This document shows positions 7,719 to 15,075 of a DNA stretch of 25,428 nucleotides, piece after piece. The translations under genes and the position numbers were made by a program. This DNA comes from an uncultured Lachnospiraceae bacterium (GTDB lineage Bacteria > Bacillota > Clostridia > Lachnospirales > Lachnospiraceae). Where the stretch lies: contig CAKRHP010000026.1 of assembly GCA_934339135.1 (NCBI GenBank), positions 1 through 25,428 on the forward strand, in the 5' to 3' direction. The notes below the pieces were generated by a model. It had not been told where the DNA came from, did not search any database, and saw nothing but the letters and a program-made list of their open reading frames with translations. The stretch's first letter is position 1. Each line of letters begins with the position of its first letter.

Positions 7719-8612
7719 ATGGAGAAACGAAAGTACGGAAAAAAGGGAATAGCGGTGTTGCTGCTGACATCATTGATGATCACAGCCTGTGCGGGCTGTT
7801 CCGGAAATAAAGGAAACGCACAGCAGAAGGTAAAGGGACTGGATAAGCTGGGAAAGGTCCACGTGATTTCCCGCGAGGAGGACTCCGGTACCAGAAATAC
7901 CTTTGCAGAACTGGCCGGACTTAAGGATAATAACAGCAGCAATCAGGATAATACACTGGATGGGGCAGAGATTGTGGAGGCCACCTCATCGGTACTCAAC
8001 AAAGTAGGGGGTGATCCGGCTGCGATCGGTTATGGCTCTGCCGGAGTCATGGTCAGCGACTCCCAGGTCAAAGTACTTTCTGTGGAAGGGAAGGCTGCCG
8101 GGAAACAGGATGCCCGTTATCCTCTGAGCCGTTCCTTTTATCTGGTATGGAATGGAAAACTAACCTCTGTGGAAGAGGAATTTCTGCGCTATATCCGGAG
8201 TGCCGGGCAGGAAATTGTAGGGCAGTCCTATGTCGCTGTCAGCAAACAGAACAGCTTTTTGTCCCTAAAACCAAAAGGAGAGATCACGATTACCGGTTCT
8301 ACGTCTGTAGGTCCATTGTTAGAGTGTCTTGCGGAGGAATACATGAAATTAAATCCAAAGGCATCCATCAAAGTTACCCAGACCGATTCCGGAGACGGCA
8401 TAAACCAGACCATTCAGAGAAAATGTGATATGGGAATGAGTTCCAGGGAACTCCGTGATCCCGAAAAAGAGCTTTTAAATTATGAAGCTATTGCCAGGGA
8501 CGAGATCGCGGTCATCGTAAACGCAGACAATCCATTAAACGATATCACCATGGATCAGCTCGAAGCCATCTACACCGGCAAAACCACCGAATGGAAAGCC
8601 ATTTACAACTAA
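7719..8612 (+). CDS. PstS-like phosphate-binding lipoprotein with permuted segment order
   Basis: A 297-residue exported binding protein. The N-terminus has a basic start, a hydrophobic stretch and two possible lipobox cysteines, Cys24 (ITAC) and Cys27 (CAGC). Two phosphate-binding signatures of the PstS family are visible in reverse order to E. coli PstS: ISREEDSGTRNTF (residues 50-62), normally mid-protein, comes first, and ITGSTSVGPL (191-200), normally at the mature N-terminus, comes second, followed by QTDSGDG and DMGMSSREL. The chain ends just after IYTGKTTEWKAI. So the protein is a complete two-lobe PstS in permuted order. No pstC/A/B follows; it must use the transporter probably encoded left of phoU, or act as a sensor. 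GGAGG at 7707-7711 precedes ATG 7719. Confidence 0.8.
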   Translation: MEKRKYGKKGIAVLLLTSLMITACAGCSGNKGNAQQKVKGLDKLGKVHVISREEDSGTRNTFAELAGLKDNNSSNQDNTLDGAEIVEATSSVLNKVGGDPAAIGYGSAGVMVSDSQVKVLSVEGKAAGKQDARYPLSRSFYLVWNGKLTSVEEEFLRYIRSAGQEIVGQSYVAVSKQNSFLSLKPKGEITITGSTSVGPLLECLAEEYMKLNPKASIKVTQTDSGDGINQTIQRKCDMGMSSRELRDPEKELLNYEAIARDEIAVIVNADNPLNDITMDQLEAIYTGKTTEWKAIYN

Positions 8613-8627
8613 AGAATGAACCCGAAA

Positions 8628-9098
8628 ACACCCATAATATTTCTTATGTTTGACAACTGTGGATCTGATTTTTCCTTGAAATAATTGAATATCCGTGGAC
8701 AATGATCGAAAAATTGTCTTGTCACTTACGGATTTCGAAAAGTCTAATTGCTTTGCTGTTTCGATGTTTGATGAACGTGTCTTCCCGTACTCGCCTCCCG
8801 GTGGGATTCAGATGTTTCGAAGGGCACTTTCGCACTCGCTGGTGTTTACGCCACGTTTTTGGTGGCGTTATGCACCATTGCGTAGTGCGACGTAGCGGGA
8901 GCGTGCCCACCGAAATAGCTGAGCCCACCAGGGAGGCTCAGTCGTCCAGACACGTATTCATCGAAACATTGCAAAGCAAAGACTTTTCAGAAATCCTACT
9001 GATCTGCGTCAATTTTTCGATCACGGTCTCACGGAAATATCTGTTTTCGAGGAAAAATCACTACACCACTTTAAAGACATAAGAAATATTATGGGTGT
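8628..9098. repeat. 471-base imperfect palindrome with 22-base perfect inverted ends
   Basis: The 638-base gap between the PstS-like gene and the cotransporter is dominated by this element. Its ends, 8628-8649 and 9077-9098, are perfect inverted copies (outer end ACACCCATAATATTTC). Moving inwards the arms keep matching in blocks: GATCGAAAAATTG, GGATTTC-GAAAAGTCT, TGCTTTGC, TGTTTCGATG, ACGTGTCT, GCCTCCC/GGTGGG, GGGCAC and CGCACT, each with its partner in the same order on the other arm. The centre is ACGCCAC (8848-8854) with GTGGCGT (8862-8868). Transcribed from either strand it could fold into one long hairpin. Frames inside it (for example 8702-9082) have no ribosome binding site or known motif. 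It resembles a miniature inverted-repeat element or a structured RNA; no clear target-site duplication was seen. Confidence 0.85.
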
Positions 9099-9142
9099 CC
9101 TCCTAAGTAAAGACGTGGTGAAAAGGAAGTAAATTTTTTTAC

Positions 9143-9191
9143 TTACATTTTACATAACCCCCATATCAGCTTTACAAGTGCTTGTTATGAT
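9143..9191 (+). promoter_or_regulatory. Candidate Pho-box promoter region of the phosphate cotransporter
   Basis: Between the palindrome and the cotransporter, TTACAT occurs at 9143-9148 and 9150-9155 and TTACAA at 9172-9177. The copies at 9150 and 9172 are exactly 22 bases apart, two 11-base steps, which is the periodicity of direct repeats bound by PhoB/PhoP regulators. A -10-like TATGAT lies at 9186-9191 without a proper -35 box, as expected for an activator-dependent promoter. This is a weak motif read by eye; the operon carrying phoP/phoR downstream makes it plausible. Confidence 0.35.
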
Positions 9192-9250
9192 GATTAAGAA
9201 GTAAAAAAGAAGAGTTGATAAAAGCACGTTAAGAAGATGGAGGAAAACTT

Positions 9251-10927
9251 ATGAACAGTTCGGTTCAGATCGCATTTGGACTATTGGGAGGATTGGCATT
9301 ATTCCTGTTTGGAATGAACATGATGAGTGAGTGTCTGCAGAAGGCAGCAGGCGAGAAAATGAAATCAATTCTGGCACTTCTGACCAGAAATCCGATACTT
9401 GGAGTTTTGGCAGGTGCATTGACCACAGCAGTTTTACAGAGCAGTAGTGCGACAACCGTTATGACGATCGGATTCGTCAGCGCAGGTCTGATGAATCTGC
9501 CACAGGCAATTTCTATTATATTAGGTGCTAATATCGGCACCACCATGACAGCACAGATCATTGCATTTAAGATCAGCGATTATATTTATGTGCTGATCTT
9601 TGCCGGATTTATTGTTTCTTTCTTATGTAAATCCGAGAAGGTGAAAAACATTGGACAGACCGTTTTTGCATTTGGTGTTCTTTTCTTAGGAATTGAGACT
9701 ATGGGAGATGTTATGAAGCCGCTGGCCGGAAGCCCGGTCTTTACGGCAATGATCGCAAAGGTGGCTGATATCCCGATCCTGGGCGTCTGTGTGGGAACAT
9801 TAATGACACTTGTGGTACAGAGCAGTTCTGCAACCATTGCGGTTTTACAGAATTTTGCGGAACAGGCAGGACCAAACGGAGCAAGTATCCTTGGCCTGGC
9901 GGGAGCAATTCCGATCCTGCTTGGTGACAATATTGGTACAACGATCACGGCATTATTGGCAAGTCTCGGACAGAGCAGGGATGCCAAGCGTACAGCTCTG
10001 GCACATTGTATGTTTAATATCAGCGGAAGCATGATCTTTATCTGGTTTATCCATCCGTATGCAAAGCTGATACAATATATTTCCCCGAAGGGACCGGAGG
10101 TGGAGGTGATCTCCAGACAGATCGCCAATGCCCATACAGGGTTTAACCTGATCATGACTATTTTATGGCTGCCACTGATCTGGCTTCTGGTCAAGATCGT
10201 AATGTTTATCATACCGGGAGATCAGAAAGAGAAAGAGGCATCACAGCCAATGTATCTTGATAATAATCTGATCAACCAGCCGACAGCAGCACTTCGTCTT
10301 GTTTCCCAGGAAGTGATCCGGCTCAGTGGAATGGTAAAAGATATTATCAGCGGGATATCGGATGTTTCTTCTCTGCGGGATAAGCAGAAGAAAGAAAAGA
10401 TGCAGCAAAGCGTTGAAATTGTCCAAAATCTCAATGAGAGGATTGTTGAATATCTGGCCAATCTGTTTTCCGGCGGTGTACTGACGGAGGAGCAGGCGGC
10501 CCAGTCTGCCGGCATCATGTATGTTTTGAGTGACGTGAATCGTATGGCACTGCTGTGCGGCGACATTTTATCGGTATTTTCTGAGGAGGAACAGAAAAAT
10601 AAAAAGTCATTTCTTACCAAGGAAGCGTCTAAGGATCTGGAGAAGAGCCTGAAATTGATCGGTAATATGTATGATGCGTCCCTGAAGGTGATGGAAACAG
10701 GAGATAAGGACAGTGCGGCCAGGATCATCAAGAAGAGAGACAAGGTGTTGGAGCTTGGTCTCAATCTTCGCAAGGATCATATGAAGCGTGTCAGTACAGG
10801 AAAGTGCAAGGCGGCATTAACATCCTCCTTTAGCAAAATTATCCATAGCATTGACCGAATGAGCAACAGCTGTGTAAATATTGCGGAGGCCGTTGCTGAT
10901 TCTGTGGATTTTGCATACTTTGGCTGA
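9251..10927 (+). CDS. Na+/phosphate cotransporter (NptA/PNaS family) with PhoU-like tail
   Basis: A 558-residue inner membrane protein that couples sodium entry to phosphate uptake. The membrane half (about residues 1-320) contains the inverted repeat of the family, each copy with the QSSSAT signature: QSSSATT at 63-69 and QSSSAT at 190-195, each followed by an N-I-G-T-T motif (LGANIGTT, LGDNIGTT). Residues of about 345-555 are soluble and helical, resembling the PhoU-type domain fused to many bacterial members. GGAGG at 9239-9243 precedes the ATG by 7 bases. It lies 85 bases ahead of the two-component genes and probably shares their transcript, linking a low-affinity uptake route to the Pho sensor. 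Some YjbB-type relatives export phosphate, so direction is not certain. Confidence 0.9.
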   Translation: MNSSVQIAFGLLGGLALFLFGMNMMSECLQKAAGEKMKSILALLTRNPILGVLAGALTTAVLQSSSATTVMTIGFVSAGLMNLPQAISIILGANIGTTMTAQIIAFKISDYIYVLIFAGFIVSFLCKSEKVKNIGQTVFAFGVLFLGIETMGDVMKPLAGSPVFTAMIAKVADIPILGVCVGTLMTLVVQSSSATIAVLQNFAEQAGPNGASILGLAGAIPILLGDNIGTTITALLASLGQSRDAKRTALAHCMFNISGSMIFIWFIHPYAKLIQYISPKGPEVEVISRQIANAHTGFNLIMTILWLPLIWLLVKIVMFIIPGDQKEKEASQPMYLDNNLINQPTAALRLVSQEVIRLSGMVKDIISGISDVSSLRDKQKKEKMQQSVEIVQNLNERIVEYLANLFSGGVLTEEQAAQSAGIMYVLSDVNRMALLCGDILSVFSEEEQKNKKSFLTKEASKDLEKSLKLIGNMYDASLKVMETGDKDSAARIIKKRDKVLELGLNLRKDHMKRVSTGKCKAALTSSFSKIIHSIDRMSNSCVNIAEAVADSVDFAYFG

Positions 10928-11012
10928 CCGGAGGTGGAAAGATAAAAATATATATGGTATGCTTGTATTTAGGAAGATTCTATTTTATTTAAGAAAGGCA
11001 GTGTGATCTGTT

Positions 11013-11690
11013 ATGGCATTGATTTATATTGTAGAGGATGACAAAAATATCAGTGAGATCGAGAGTTTTGCATTGAAAAATGCCGGTCATGAAACGATGG
11101 AATTTCCAGATGGGAAATCCTTTTCCAGAGAGCTTATGGATAAAAAGCCGGATCTGATCCTGTTAGATATTATGCTGCCGGATGAGGATGGTCTGACGAT
11201 TCTCAAAAATCTGCGGGAGAGACGGGAGACAAGGAAGATCCCTGTTATTATGGTGACGGCGAAAACTACGGAGATTGATAAGGTCAAGGGGCTGGATAAT
11301 GGAGCTGACGATTATATGACAAAGCCCTTTGGCGTGATGGAGCTGGTTTCCCGTGTGAAGGCACTGCTTCGTCGTGTGGGAGATCAGGATTCGGAGAAAA
11401 TTATGCGGATCGGGGATCTGGTGATCGATGATGAAAAGAGAAAAGTATTTGTGTCCGGTCAATTGGTGGAATTGACCTACAAGGAGTATGAGCTGCTTCA
11501 TTATCTTGCCCAGAATCAGGAGATCGTACTTCCGAGAGACAGTATTATGGAGCATATCTGGCATGCAAATTGTGAGATTGAGTCCCGCACGTTGGATGTG
11601 CATATCAAGACACTGCGCCATAAGCTGGGGGATGCTGGAAAATATATTAAGACAGTCCGTAATGTGGGATATTGCATGAATCTGGTATAG
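11013..11690 (+). CDS. phoB: Response regulator, OmpR/PhoB family (probable PhoP/PhoB)
   Basis: A 225-residue DNA-binding regulator. The receiver domain (about 1-120) has the acidic pair Glu8-Asp9-Asp10, the phosphoacceptor Asp52 in LLDIMLPDEDG, and Lys104 in YMTKPF. The C-terminal winged helix (about 128-225) includes LTYKEYELLHYLAQN and the recognition helix region SRTLDVHIKTLRHKLG, ending YIKTVRNVGYCM. Phosphorylated by the kinase encoded 20 bases downstream, it would activate phosphate-starvation genes. The Pho assignment comes from context: phoU, a PstS-like protein and a phosphate cotransporter lie directly upstream. AAGAAAGG about 12 bases upstream of ATG 11013 is the probable ribosome binding site. 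Confidence 0.9.
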   Translation: MALIYIVEDDKNISEIESFALKNAGHETMEFPDGKSFSRELMDKKPDLILLDIMLPDEDGLTILKNLRERRETRKIPVIMVTAKTTEIDKVKGLDNGADDYMTKPFGVMELVSRVKALLRRVGDQDSEKIMRIGDLVIDDEKRKVFVSGQLVELTYKEYELLHYLAQNQEIVLPRDSIMEHIWHANCEIESRTLDVHIKTLRHKLGDAGKYIKTVRNVGYCMNLV

Positions 11691-11710
11691 CATATGGAGG
11701 AAGTGTTTTA

Positions 11711-13051
11711 ATGAAACGACGGATCAATTTTTTATGTATTATATTAACTTTTATCACCATTTTAGAGACAGTGGCACTTTCGGCTACTGTCTTTTATGGG
11801 GTTTTGACCAAAGAAGTTATTGAAAATCTGAAGACTTCTGCTGATGTGATGATCGAGTCCGATGCCTGGAATATTATTTCCAATCCGGATCACGCAGATA
11901 TGAGGAAAATGCCCAAAAGGATCCGGATCACGCTGGTGGGCCCGGATGGCAGAGCAATCTGTGACAATTATGCAGACGTAAAAGACATGGGAAATCACAA
12001 AAACCGTCCGGAGATCAAAGAAGCTTTAAAGACTGGAAAAGGACAGGCTGTTCGTAATTCTCAAACGATAGGAAAAAGTGCATTTTATTATGCTGTCCGT
12101 CTGGATAACGGAAATGTGCTCCGTATTTCCAAGGAAGTAAGCAGTATGACAGGGATTCTGATCAGTACGGTACCGAGACTTGTGGCACTCAGCGTTCTTT
12201 TGTTTATCGCATGTATTCTGCTCTCCCATGCATTGACCAAGAGTATCGTCAAACCGATCGAGGAGCTGGCACAGAATCTGGAAGGACCTGCCATGTATCA
12301 TGTATATGAGGAATTGGAGCCATATGTTACGACGATACGGAGTCAGCATGAGGACATTATCAGAAATGCCAATATGCGTCAGGAGTTTACCGCCAATGTT
12401 TCCCATGAGTTAAAAACACCACTGACGTCGATCTCCGGCTATTCGGAACTCATCGAGAATGGCATTGCTACCGGGGATGATGTACAACGCTTTGCAAAAG
12501 AGATCCACAAAAGTTCTAACCGTCTGTTGACATTGATCAATGACATTATACGTTTATCTGAACTGGATGTTACCACGGAGGATATCATGGAGGAGTTAGA
12601 CATCAGCGAGATGGCAGCCAATAGCGTAGAAATGCTTCAGATGGCAGCCGAAAAGCATCAGGTCCGCATTTCCTTCTCCGGCGAGAAGCAGATGGTTATG
12701 GCAAACCGGCAGATGATGGACGAGTTGATCTACAATCTCTGCGACAATGCGATACGCTACAACAATCCGGGGGGCAGAGTGGATGTTTCGGTATATCGTG
12801 AGGTTGACCGGACCGTGCTGGAGGTCAAGGATAACGGTATTGGTATCCCGGAGAAGGATCAGGAAAGGATCTTTGAGCGGTTCTACCGGGTGGACAAGAG
12901 CCGTTCCAAATCCACAGGAGGTACCGGACTTGGTCTTGCGATCGTGAAGCATATCATTGCGCTTCATGATAATGTGCGTCTGGAGCTGCGCAGTAAGCTG
13001 GGCGAGGGAACCACGGTGTATGTATATTTTCGTGAGACAAATGTAGAATGA
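11711..13051 (+). CDS. phoR: Sensor histidine kinase, PhoR type
   Basis: A 446-residue membrane kinase partnered with the preceding regulator. Residues 6-30 form the first membrane segment, about 31-150 an extracytoplasmic sensor domain, and about 156-178 the second membrane segment, followed by a short linker/HAMP-like stretch. The H-box reads NVSHELKTPLTSISGYSE, with phosphoacceptor His232. The ATPase part has the N-box NLCDNAIRYNNPGG, the G1 box DNGIGIP, the F-box ERFYRVDKSRS and the G2 box GGTGLGLAIVKH. No PAS domain is obvious, although E. coli PhoR has one. GGAGG at 11696-11700 supports the ATG at 11711; the frame is open upstream into the regulator gene but lacks a site there. PhoU and the Pst complex normally control this kinase. 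Confidence 0.9.
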   Translation: MKRRINFLCIILTFITILETVALSATVFYGVLTKEVIENLKTSADVMIESDAWNIISNPDHADMRKMPKRIRITLVGPDGRAICDNYADVKDMGNHKNRPEIKEALKTGKGQAVRNSQTIGKSAFYYAVRLDNGNVLRISKEVSSMTGILISTVPRLVALSVLLFIACILLSHALTKSIVKPIEELAQNLEGPAMYHVYEELEPYVTTIRSQHEDIIRNANMRQEFTANVSHELKTPLTSISGYSELIENGIATGDDVQRFAKEIHKSSNRLLTLINDIIRLSELDVTTEDIMEELDISEMAANSVEMLQMAAEKHQVRISFSGEKQMVMANRQMMDELIYNLCDNAIRYNNPGGRVDVSVYREVDRTVLEVKDNGIGIPEKDQERIFERFYRVDKSRSKSTGGTGLGLAIVKHIIALHDNVRLELRSKLGEGTTVYVYFRETNVE

Positions 13052-13179
13052 TGAGAGGAAATCATTTCTTTTTTGTTTTTGTTGTTTTAACAACGGAAAT
13101 CTCTTTTGATTTTACGTAAGATAGTGTCAGTCAGAAAAATATTATTTTGAGTTTTGAAATAAAAATGGAGGACATGAAG

Positions 13180-13902
13180 ATGATACGTCAGGTCATAAAG
13201 ATTGATGAAGAGAAATGTAACGGTTGTGGTTTATGTGTCAATGCCTGTCATGAAGGAGCGATCGGTCTGGTTCACGGGAAGGCAAAACTCATGAGAGACG
13301 ATTATTGTGATGGGCTTGGAGACTGTCTGCCATCCTGCCCGACAGGAGCCATTTCCTTTGAACAGAGAGAGGCGGCTGATTATGATGAGGCGGCAGTATT
13401 GAAAGCAAAAGCAGAAAAGGCAGCCAGAGAAAAACAGATGCAGGAAAAGGCTATGGCCGGTGGATGTCCGGGTAGCCGTATGATGCAGTTCCAGCGTCCG
13501 GCGGCTTCGGTAGCAGCGGCAGAGAGTAACGGACAGGCGGTCAGCGAGCTTCGCCAGTGGCCGGTTCAGATCAAGCTTGCGCCGGTGAATGCACCTTATT
13601 TTCAGGGGGCAGATCTTCTGATCGCAGCTGACTGTACGGCATATGCATACGCTTCCTTCCATCAGGATTTCATCCGGGGAAGAGTGACTCTGGTGGGCTG
13701 TCCGAAGTTAGATGATGTGGATTACAGTGAAAAGCTCACGGAGATCCTTCGTCAGAATGACATTCAAAATGTGCTGATCGTACGCATGGAGGTTCCATGT
13801 TGTGGTGGATTGGAGCATGCAGTCAAGACGGCACTGCAAAACAGCGGTAAGATGATCCCATGGCAGGTGAAGGTAATCTCCACGGACGGAAGGGTCCTTT
13901 AG
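13180..13902 (+). CDS. Ferredoxin-like iron-sulfur protein with cysteine-rich C-terminal domain
   Basis: A 240-residue cytoplasmic protein with an N-terminal ferredoxin domain (residues 1-60). The first motif is complete, C13-x2-C16-x2-C19-x3-C23. The second, C43-x5-C49-x3-C53-P, keeps canonical spacing but has Leu46 where the second cysteine would be, so the second cluster has only three Cys ligands, or uses another residue. Residues 62-120 are an Ala/Lys-rich linker; 125-240 form a second domain with Cys152, Cys174 and the pair Cys207-Cys208 (PCCGG). The family is known from genomes as 4Fe-4S binding proteins of unknown role; I infer electron transfer or redox sensing. GGAGG at 13167-13171 sets ATG 13180. 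It lies 128 bases after the kinase gene. Confidence 0.75.
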   Translation: MIRQVIKIDEEKCNGCGLCVNACHEGAIGLVHGKAKLMRDDYCDGLGDCLPSCPTGAISFEQREAADYDEAAVLKAKAEKAAREKQMQEKAMAGGCPGSRMMQFQRPAASVAAAESNGQAVSELRQWPVQIKLAPVNAPYFQGADLLIAADCTAYAYASFHQDFIRGRVTLVGCPKLDDVDYSEKLTEILRQNDIQNVLIVRMEVPCCGGLEHAVKTALQNSGKMIPWQVKVISTDGRVL

Positions 13903-13977
13903 GTCAATTCCGGGTCGGTCTGTGATTGAAATATGACAAAAGTAGTTTAGTGAAAAATGATCGCAGGATTGGAGAAG

Positions 13978-14011
13978 AAAACGGCGGAAATTTGTATTTC
14001 CGCCGTTTTTT
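13978..14011 (+). terminator. Strong intrinsic terminator after the iron-sulfur gene
   Basis: ACGGCGGAAAT (13981-13991) pairs perfectly with ATTTCCGCCGT (13996-14006) around the loop TTGT, extended by flanking A and T bases, and the stem runs directly into six T residues (14006-14011). This closes the phosphate region and separates it from spo0A. Confidence 0.92.
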
Positions 14012-14018
14012 CGTCGAA
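14012..14018 (+). promoter_or_regulatory. Possible Spo0A-binding (0A-box-like) site upstream of spo0A
   Basis: CGTCGAA at 14012-14018, in the wider context TTTTTCGTCGAAAT, differs at one base from the 0A box TGTCGAA and lies about 95 bases ahead of the spo0A start. Autoregulation of spo0A through such boxes is known in Bacillus. A seven-base near match is weak evidence alone; location is the main support. Confidence 0.3.
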
Positions 14019-14113
14019 ATATGCAGTTGTATTTGGCTTGCGGACGCTCTTTAAAATAACCTAAAATAGTGGAAAAGGAGACTGGGAACCGTACAAGGAA
14101 AAGGGGAAAGGAT

Positions 14114-14917
14114 ATGGAAGCAATCAAGGTTTTAGTTGTCGATGACAATAAGCGGATCGTAACGATCCTGAAGGAAGCACTGGAGCGGGAGACAGACATG
14201 GAGGTGGTAGGAACGGCTTCGGATGGAGAGGAGGCAATCCGCAAGATCTCCTCACTGCGGCCGGATGTTGTGCTGTTGGATCTGATCATGCCAAAGGTGG
14301 ACGGTCTGGGTGTGATGGAACGGATGAAAAAGGGGGCACCTACCATGTCGCCGGAATTTGTGGTGGTATCGGCAGTGAGTCAGGAGCGGGTGACGGAAAA
14401 TGCATTCCGGCTGGGAGCGGCTTATTATATCCTTAAGCCCTTTGATACACGGGTGGTGGTATCCCGGGTGCGTGCTGTGGGACAAAATGAAAAAAGCATG
14501 GCAGCTGGGGAGAAGCGGGTGATCAATACCGTTTTTGAAAATAAACACCGACGTATGGCGGATACATTGGAGTCGGATGTTACGGACGTGATCCATGAGA
14601 TTGGAGTGCCGGCACACATCAAAGGATATCAGTATCTGCGGGATGCCATTATCATGTCGGTCAATGACAATGAGATGCTGGGAGCTATCACAAAGGTGCT
14701 GTATCCTACGATCGCACGGAATTATAAAACCACCTCCAGCAGGGTAGAGCGGGCGATCCGCCATGCTATCGAGGTGGCATGGAGCCGCGGCAGGATGGAG
14801 ACCATTGAAGAATTATTTGGTTATACGGTCAATTCCGGCAAGGGCAAACCCACTAATTCGGAGTTTATTGCTCTGATCGCAGATAAGATCCGGTTAGAAT
14901 ACAAGCTTCGTGCCTGA
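14114..14917 (+). CDS. spo0A: Sporulation master regulator Spo0A
   Basis: A 267-residue response regulator, the same length as B. subtilis Spo0A, which controls entry into sporulation and other stationary-phase programmes. The receiver domain (1-125) has the acidic Asp10/Asp11, the phosphoacceptor Asp56 in [12 protein letters not shown] and the Lys in YILKPFD. The C-terminal Spo0A DNA-binding domain is highly characteristic: [21 protein letters not shown], then [20 protein letters not shown] and [12 protein letters not shown] 14114 follows GGGGAAAGG at 14103-14111; a GTG at 14069 would add 15 unconserved residues. Upstream is the iron-sulfur gene and its terminator, not recN/spoIVB as in many Clostridia. 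Presence does not prove that the organism sporulates. Confidence 0.95.
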   Translation: MEAIKVLVVDDNKRIVTILKEALERETDMEVVGTASDGEEAIRKISSLRPDVVLLDLIMPKVDGLGVMERMKKGAPTMSPEFVVVSAVSQERVTENAFRLGAAYYILKPFDTRVVVSRVRAVGQNEKSMAAGEKRVINTVFENKHRRMADTLESDVTDVIHEIGVPAHIKGYQYLRDAIIMSVNDNEMLGAITKVLYPTIARNYKTTSSRVERAIRHAIEVAWSRGRMETIEELFGYTVNSGKGKPTNSEFIALIADKIRLEYKLRA

Positions 14918-14969
14918 GGTGGGGCAGCAAATGCGGAACGCAAAATACGTAACTTTTCATAAAAAACAC

Positions 14970-14998
14970 TTTTCACAAGCTGCGAAATAAGGTATAAT
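14970..14998 (+). promoter_or_regulatory. Sigma-A type promoter for glgA
   Basis: A perfect TATAAT -10 box lies at 14993-14998 with TTTTCA at 14970-14975 as the -35 (17-base spacer). Transcription would begin near 15005, leaving about 70 bases of leader before the glgA start. The gap shows no other structure of note. Confidence 0.6.
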
Positions 14999-15075
14999 TA
15001 ATACAATATGATGCGCGGACGCAGAGGCAGTTCCGTAGCATACATTGGAGTTTACAAATTGAATGGAGGGTGTAT

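Noticed and set aside
8702..9082. 126-residue frame (+) inside the palindrome, and a shorter one at 8695-8895
   Set aside because: No ribosome binding site, no recognisable domain, and the frame simply follows the inverted-repeat arms; it is probably a by-product of the repeat.
9586..10212. 208-residue frame on the - strand opposite the cotransporter
   Set aside because: Lies wholly within a conserved membrane protein gene and mirrors its codon pattern; no independent support.
13059..13094. Weak hairpins and T-runs after the kinase gene, including GTTGT/ACAAC at 13081-13094
   Set aside because: Stems are short or need G-T pairs, and T-runs are interrupted; not good enough to call a terminator between phoR and the iron-sulfur gene.
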